Source: Chitinophagaceae bacterium UBA3961
GTDB taxonomy: Bacteria > Bacteroidota > Bacteroidia > Chitinophagales > Chitinophagaceae
Direction of reading: 5' to 3'
DNA length: 9,235 bases
Assembly (NCBI GenBank): GCA_002385265.1
Contig: DGDD01000195.1
Span: 1 to 9,235 of the forward strand
A program made the translations under genes and the position numbers. Positions 6,196 to 9,235 of this stretch are shown piece after piece. Every line of letters starts with the position of its first letter. Position 1 is the stretch's first letter. The notes under the pieces were generated by a model. It saw only the letters and a list, made by a program, of their open reading frames with translations. It was not told the DNA's origin and searched no databases.

Positions 6196-6783
6196 CTAGG
6201 ATTGAGTTGTTTTGAAGTACTGCTCTTCAACCAACTGGCAAATAATATGGCCTAACATGATATGACTTTCCTGAATACGGGGTGTATCTGTAGATGGTAC
6301 ATTGATTAGAAAATCACTATTGTCTTTCATCTTACCGCCACTAGCCCCTGTAAAACCAACAGTTGTAATGCCTTTGGCCTTGGCTACATCGAAGGCTTGA
6401 AGGATGTTTTTTGAATTACCGGATGTAGATAGCCCAACGAGGAAGTCTCCGGGAGTACCGATGCCTTTTATCAGGCGAGCATATACCACATCATAACTAT
6501 AGTCATTCGCTACGGCTGTTAAATACGACGTATTGCAATGAAGGGCTTCCGCAGGCAAGGCATCTCTGTCTGTATAAAACCTGCCGCTGAATTCAGCAGC
6601 CAAATGTTGTGCGTCGGCGGCACTGCCACCGTTACCACAAAAATAGATACGGTTTCCCTTTTTTAGTGCTGCAACCATCAGGTCTGCCACCTGTTGGGTA
6701 ATGCTCAACAATTCACTATTTTGGAGAATCTGTTGCTTCACATCAATGGAAGCTTGAATTATATTTTTAATTGAAGTAGCCAT
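6196..6783 (-). CDS. gmhA: Sedoheptulose 7-phosphate isomerase (phosphoheptose isomerase)
   Basis: 195 residues, the normal GmhA length, with a single SIS domain. It converts sedoheptulose 7-phosphate to D-glycero-D-manno-heptose 7-phosphate, the first step toward activated heptose. Seen in the sequence are FCGNGGSAADAQHLAAEFSGRF (48-69), with the phosphate-binding Ser and the His60 and Glu64 that match E. coli His61 and Glu65; GLSTSGNSKNI (117-127), the second phosphate loop; and RIQESHIMLGHIICQLVE (169-186), whose His179 matches catalytic His180 of E. coli. Family enzymes are tetramers that use zinc. The start is ATG at 6783, 25 bp after the hddA stop, and its TAG is one base from the hddC start. 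All active-site residues named here are present. Confidence 0.95.
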   Translation of the reverse strand: MATSIKNIIQASIDVKQQILQNSELLSITQQVADLMVAALKKGNRIYFCGNGGSAADAQHLAAEFSGRFYTDRDALPAEALHCNTSYLTAVANDYSYDVVYARLIKGIGTPGDFLVGLSTSGNSKNILQAFDVAKAKGITTVGFTGASGGKMKDNSDFLINVPSTDTPRIQESHIMLGHIICQLVEEQYFKTTQS

Positions 6784-6808
6784 CTCTTGTATTATGATTA
6801 TGAGTTAA

Positions 6809-7831
6809 TTAAATAGTCCAACTAGTAAGCCCGTGATCTACAAATTGATAATGCTTTACATACCCGCCGAATTGATTTAAGGCTTCCATTACGGCGTATT
6901 TTGTGTTGTCCGGGCAGTAAAAAGTCATAAAGCCACCGCCTCCGGCACCGGATATTTTTCCACCGGTAGCACCGTTTCGCTTTGCAGTTTCATAAATTTC
7001 ATCTATTAAAGAATTGGAAATACCTTCGGCCATTTTGCGTTTTTGCTGAAAACCGAAGTCTAAGATTTCACCGATTTCATGAATTCGTCCTTTCAGCAAA
7101 GCCTCTTTCATCATTTGCGCCTGACTTTTGAGTTGATGCATTGCTTCAATTGACTTCTCTTTTTTCTCTACCACATTTGCACTTTGTTTTTCAATAATTT
7201 TGGCTGATTCTCTGCTTGTTGCAGTATAATACAACACCAAATTATTCTCCAATTCAAACAAATAGTGCTGTTTGATTCTTAGTGGGTTTACGATTACTTT
7301 GTCGCCTGCAAGAAATTCCATGAAATTAACACCACCAAATGTAGCAGCGTATTGATCTTGCTTTCCTCCGGCCATTGCAAGATCTTTTCTTTCTATTTCA
7401 TAAGCCAAATGGGCGATATCGTATTCGCCTAATGGAAGTCGAAGCATTTCAACAAACGCGCCAATAATGGCCACAACTAATGTAGAAGAAGTTCCAAGAC
7501 CGCTTCCCGCCGGGGCATCAACATAAGTAGACAATCTAAAGCCCGTGAGAGGCATTCCATACTCTTTTTGAATGCGATTGTATACTCCTTTTAATAAATC
7601 AAGTTTGCCATTAATGGGGAGGGATGAGTTCCACTCGTATCTTTCTTCTTCTTTACGGTCGAGCGTCTGAAGAATGATAGCATTTTCTTTGAGGGGCTCT
7701 ATATTGGCATAGGCATAAAGCGATACGGTAGCATTCAGGATCGCACCTCCATATAAATCACTGTACGGACTTACATCGGTGCCGCCACCGGCCAAGCCTA
7801 TTCGTAAAGGTGCTTTACTACGATACATCAT
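6809..7831 (-). CDS. hddA: D-glycero-alpha-D-manno-heptose 7-phosphate kinase (GHMP kinase)
   Basis: A 340-residue GHMP-superfamily sugar kinase expected to phosphorylate C1 of heptose 7-phosphate, giving the 1,7-bisphosphate. Motif 1 is APLRIGLAGGGTD (7-19) for sugar binding. Motif 2 is PAGSGLGTSST (107-117), the ATP phosphate loop. GGKQDQYAATFGG (155-167) carries a candidate catalytic Asp159, and motif 3 is GGKISGAGGGGF (290-301). Among GHMP kinases, the RIGLAGGGTD form with GGKQDQYA is typical of HddA and related heptose/fucose-type kinases, and the length of ~340 fits HddA rather than galactokinase. Two adjacent ATG codons (7831 and 7828) can serve as start. The beginning overlaps the GT4 stop by 14 bp, and gmhA follows after 25 bp, so the gene is in one operon. 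The heptose specificity rests on the combination with gmhA, gmhB and hddC. Confidence 0.9.
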   Translation of the reverse strand: MMYRSKAPLRIGLAGGGTDVSPYSDLYGGAILNATVSLYAYANIEPLKENAIILQTLDRKEEERYEWNSSLPINGKLDLLKGVYNRIQKEYGMPLTGFRLSTYVDAPAGSGLGTSSTLVVAIIGAFVEMLRLPLGEYDIAHLAYEIERKDLAMAGGKQDQYAATFGGVNFMEFLAGDKVIVNPLRIKQHYLFELENNLVLYYTATSRESAKIIEKQSANVVEKKEKSIEAMHQLKSQAQMMKEALLKGRIHEIGEILDFGFQQKRKMAEGISNSLIDEIYETAKRNGATGGKISGAGGGGFMTFYCPDNTKYAVMEALNQFGGYVKHYQFVDHGLTSWTI

Positions 7832-8972
7832 TTCGAATGGTTTTATCAGGAACGATCGTGGTTAACGTGTTCATTAACTGCGACCAAGAATATTTTGATT
7901 TTTCTTCACGAAGATGCGGCAAAAAAAACTCTTCGCCTAATTCAAAATAGCGAATGATAGCGTCAGCAATGCTCTCAGCATTGGGCTCACAAACCAACCC
8001 CACTTTATTGTGTGGAACTAGGGATGGGAGTCCGCCAACATTGGTTACAATCATGGGTTTTTCAAAGTGATAGGCTAGGGGAGTTACTCCGCTTTGAGTG
8101 GCATTTCTGTAGGGTTGAACAACTAAATCTGCTGAACTTAAGTAATATCGAACCTCACTATCTGGTATAAACTCAGTTCGTTGAATAACATCATTTTCAA
8201 TACCCAGATCTTTAATTTTATTTAAATAGAATGCCGACTCTTCATAGTATTCCCCGGCAACCAAGAGCTTGAAATTCAATTGACCTTTTTGTTTCAAAAG
8301 TGAAATTGCATCCAAGAGCAGATCAAGGCCTTTGTATTTTCTAATGAATCCGAAGAACAGTACAATAGGCTGATTTATATCGAGCCCCAGATGGTTTTTT
8401 GCGGCAGACTTCAACACCGCTTCTCCAAAATTATCATAGAGCGGATGTTTTACTTCTTGCGCCGGTTTGTTTTTCTCAAAGCTTCGGAGATCATTCAATA
8501 CCTTGGTACTCATGGTTACGAATCCATCACAAGATTTTAGAAAGTAACGAGTGAATGGACGGTCGCCGGGACGCTTTTCGTGCGGGATAATGTTATCGGT
8601 TATTGCAACAATTTTGCTGTGCTTGTTTCCTTTCAATAATCGTAAAATGGATCCAAGTGCAGGCCCCATAAGCGGAAGCCAGAAACGAACCACTACTAAA
8701 TCGGGCTTTAGTTGCTTCAATTTCAATCCAACTTTAATCCAATTAAAAGGATTGATGGAATTGATGGCAGTCACGATTTTTATGTTAGAGGGAGCGGGGT
8801 CTGATGAATATTGAGTTGTACCGGGAAATAAAAAATCAGGGTATTGCAGTGAGAATGAATAGATGGTAGCATCATATCCGGCATTCTGAAACTCTAAACA
8901 GAGCCGCTGATCAAAACTCGCCAAACCGCCTCGTAGCGGATGCGCCGGACCTATGATAATGACTTTTTTCAA
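7818..8972 (-). CDS. Glycosyltransferase, GT-B fold, GT4-type
   Basis: A 384-residue cytosolic or membrane-peripheral retaining-type glycosyltransferase. The N-terminal Rossmann half opens KKVIIIGPAHPLRGG (2-16), with the Gly-rich loop near the acceptor. The C-terminal half has LFFGFIRKYKGLDLLLDA (205-222) and then VVQPYRNATQSGV (284-296), the donor-binding region. The classical E-x7-E pair is absent and is replaced by the PYRNATQSG form, which a subset of GT4-type proteins shares. MKKVIII is a natural beginning, yet its codon is TTG (8972); no in-frame ATG is near. The gene follows the GT2 gene by 23 bp and overlaps hddA by 14 bp. From this position it may transfer heptose from the GDP-sugar made by the next four genes, or another sugar of the same glycan. 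Donor and acceptor are not determined. Confidence 0.88.
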   Translation of the reverse strand: MKKVIIIGPAHPLRGGLASFDQRLCLEFQNAGYDATIYSFSLQYPDFLFPGTTQYSSDPAPSNIKIVTAINSINPFNWIKVGLKLKQLKPDLVVVRFWLPLMGPALGSILRLLKGNKHSKIVAITDNIIPHEKRPGDRPFTRYFLKSCDGFVTMSTKVLNDLRSFEKNKPAQEVKHPLYDNFGEAVLKSAAKNHLGLDINQPIVLFFGFIRKYKGLDLLLDAISLLKQKGQLNFKLLVAGEYYEESAFYLNKIKDLGIENDVIQRTEFIPDSEVRYYLSSADLVVQPYRNATQSGVTPLAYHFEKPMIVTNVGGLPSLVPHNKVGLVCEPNAESIADAIIRYFELGEEFFLPHLREEKSKYSWSQLMNTLTTIVPDKTIRNDVS

Positions 8973-8995
8973 AAGGAAAACTGGACTGTATTTTA

Positions 8996-9235
8996 TTAGG
9001 ACAAATTACATTTCTTTTCAACTAAATATTGGTTTCTTCCTGATGCATTTCGCGCCACTAATTCACCAATAAAACCAGCAAGAAACCATTGTGAGCCTAT
9101 GATCATGATCATGATAGCAAAGAAGAATAAGGGTCGTTGGGTTAATCCGGTAGCGTCAAACAAAAATTTGGATATTGTTAGGTATGCGAAAATCCCAAAA
9201 CCAATCAGGAAAAACAAGGTTCCCGGGAACCTTGT
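8996..9235 (-). CDS. GT2-family polyprenyl-phosphate/surface-glycan glycosyltransferase, C-terminal fragment
   Basis: Only the last 79 codons are in the window; the start lies beyond the right edge. Two hydrophobic helices are visible, GTLFFLIGFGIFAYLTI and FFFAIMIMIIGSQWFLAGFIGEL, followed by VARNASGRNQYLVEKK. This is the membrane-anchored tail of a large GT2 group common in Bacteroidota, related to dolichyl/undecaprenyl-phosphate sugar transferases, in which an N-terminal catalytic domain is followed by two helices and an RN...RN.YL.E ending. From memory, the family has a PMHFFG-x-x-GTL pattern just before the first helix. Here GTLFF fits, but the preceding four residues read TRFP, which does not. 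The discrepancy begins at the axis of a perfect palindrome (9214-9235). The end of the gene is secure; the first few codons at the window edge may be an artefact. The gene leads the heptose operon. Confidence 0.8.
   Translation of the reverse strand, partial: TRFPGTLFFLIGFGIFAYLTISKFLFDATGLTQRPLFFFAIMIMIIGSQWFLAGFIGELVARNASGRNQYLVEKKCNLS
9214..9235. repeat. 22-bp perfect palindrome at the right edge
   Basis: The arm ACAAGGTTCCC (9214-9224) is followed directly by its exact reverse complement (9225-9235), with no spacer, inside the GT2 coding sequence. The symmetry reaches the last base, so its full length is unknown. Coding sequence seldom holds so long a perfect palindrome. A fold-back assembly artefact is one explanation; a natural inverted repeat is the other. 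Confidence 0.9.

Noticed and set aside
6195..6230. Extended TTG start of hddC overlapping gmhA
   Set aside because: The added residues are unlike the family, and the ATG at 6194 directly after the gmhA stop gives the usual MK-I-x-E-A-I-V-L-A-G-G beginning.
4939..6783. ADP-L-glycero-D-manno-heptose (LPS core) pathway
   Set aside because: That route uses the HldE kinase/adenylyltransferase and the HldD epimerase. Here the kinase is a GHMP-type HddA and the nucleotidyltransferase is HddC-like, which fits the GDP-heptose route instead.
8551..8814. Plus-strand reading frame inside the GT4 gene
   Set aside because: It is antisense to a conserved glycosyltransferase, and no start signal or domain supports it.

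Overview
The window looks like a chromosomal segment of a Bacteroidota bacterium, probably of the Chitinophagia/Sphingobacteriia type. The reasons are moderate AT richness, almost no Shine-Dalgarno sequences, a promoter of the Bacteroidota -33/-7 type (TTTG, about 19 bp, TAnnTTTG) ahead of lepA, a freestanding acyl-CoA-binding protein, and proteins that read like Bacteroidota members of their families. No CRISPR array, tRNA, rRNA, insertion sequence or phage gene is visible. The rank below phylum is an inference.

Left part (1-1767). The 3' end of a membrane sulfatase/phosphoglycerol-transferase-like gene (+) meets, tail to tail with a 4-bp overlap, a small acyl-CoA-binding protein gene (-). 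Next come a GNAT acetyltransferase (-) and, divergently, a two-CBS-domain protein (+) that ends in a strong intrinsic terminator.

Middle part (1816-4869). A recognisable promoter drives lepA (elongation factor 4). Its 3' side holds three successive inverted-repeat structures, the last being an intrinsic terminator whose T-run contains the stop codon of the convergent gene. That gene encodes a secreted protein of unknown function with a Pro/Thr/Lys-rich tail.

Right part (4939-9235). A tight minus-strand operon, read from right to left, carries a GT2 glycosyltransferase (only its C-terminal membrane segment is in the window), a GT4-type glycosyltransferase, a heptose 7-phosphate kinase (hddA), sedoheptulose 7-phosphate isomerase (gmhA), a heptose 1-phosphate nucleotidyltransferase (hddC) and a heptose bisphosphatase (gmhB). 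Junctions are overlaps or gaps of at most about 25 bp. The four sugar enzymes together make up the known route from sedoheptulose 7-phosphate to GDP-D-glycero-alpha-D-manno-heptose, and the glycosyltransferases presumably build a heptose-containing surface glycan.

The points most worth a second look are the structured RNA candidate after lepA, unusual active-site features of the GmhB-like phosphatase, the uncharacterised secreted protein, and a perfect palindrome that reaches the last base of the window. At the axis of that palindrome the GT2 protein stops resembling its family, which may mark an assembly fold-back.
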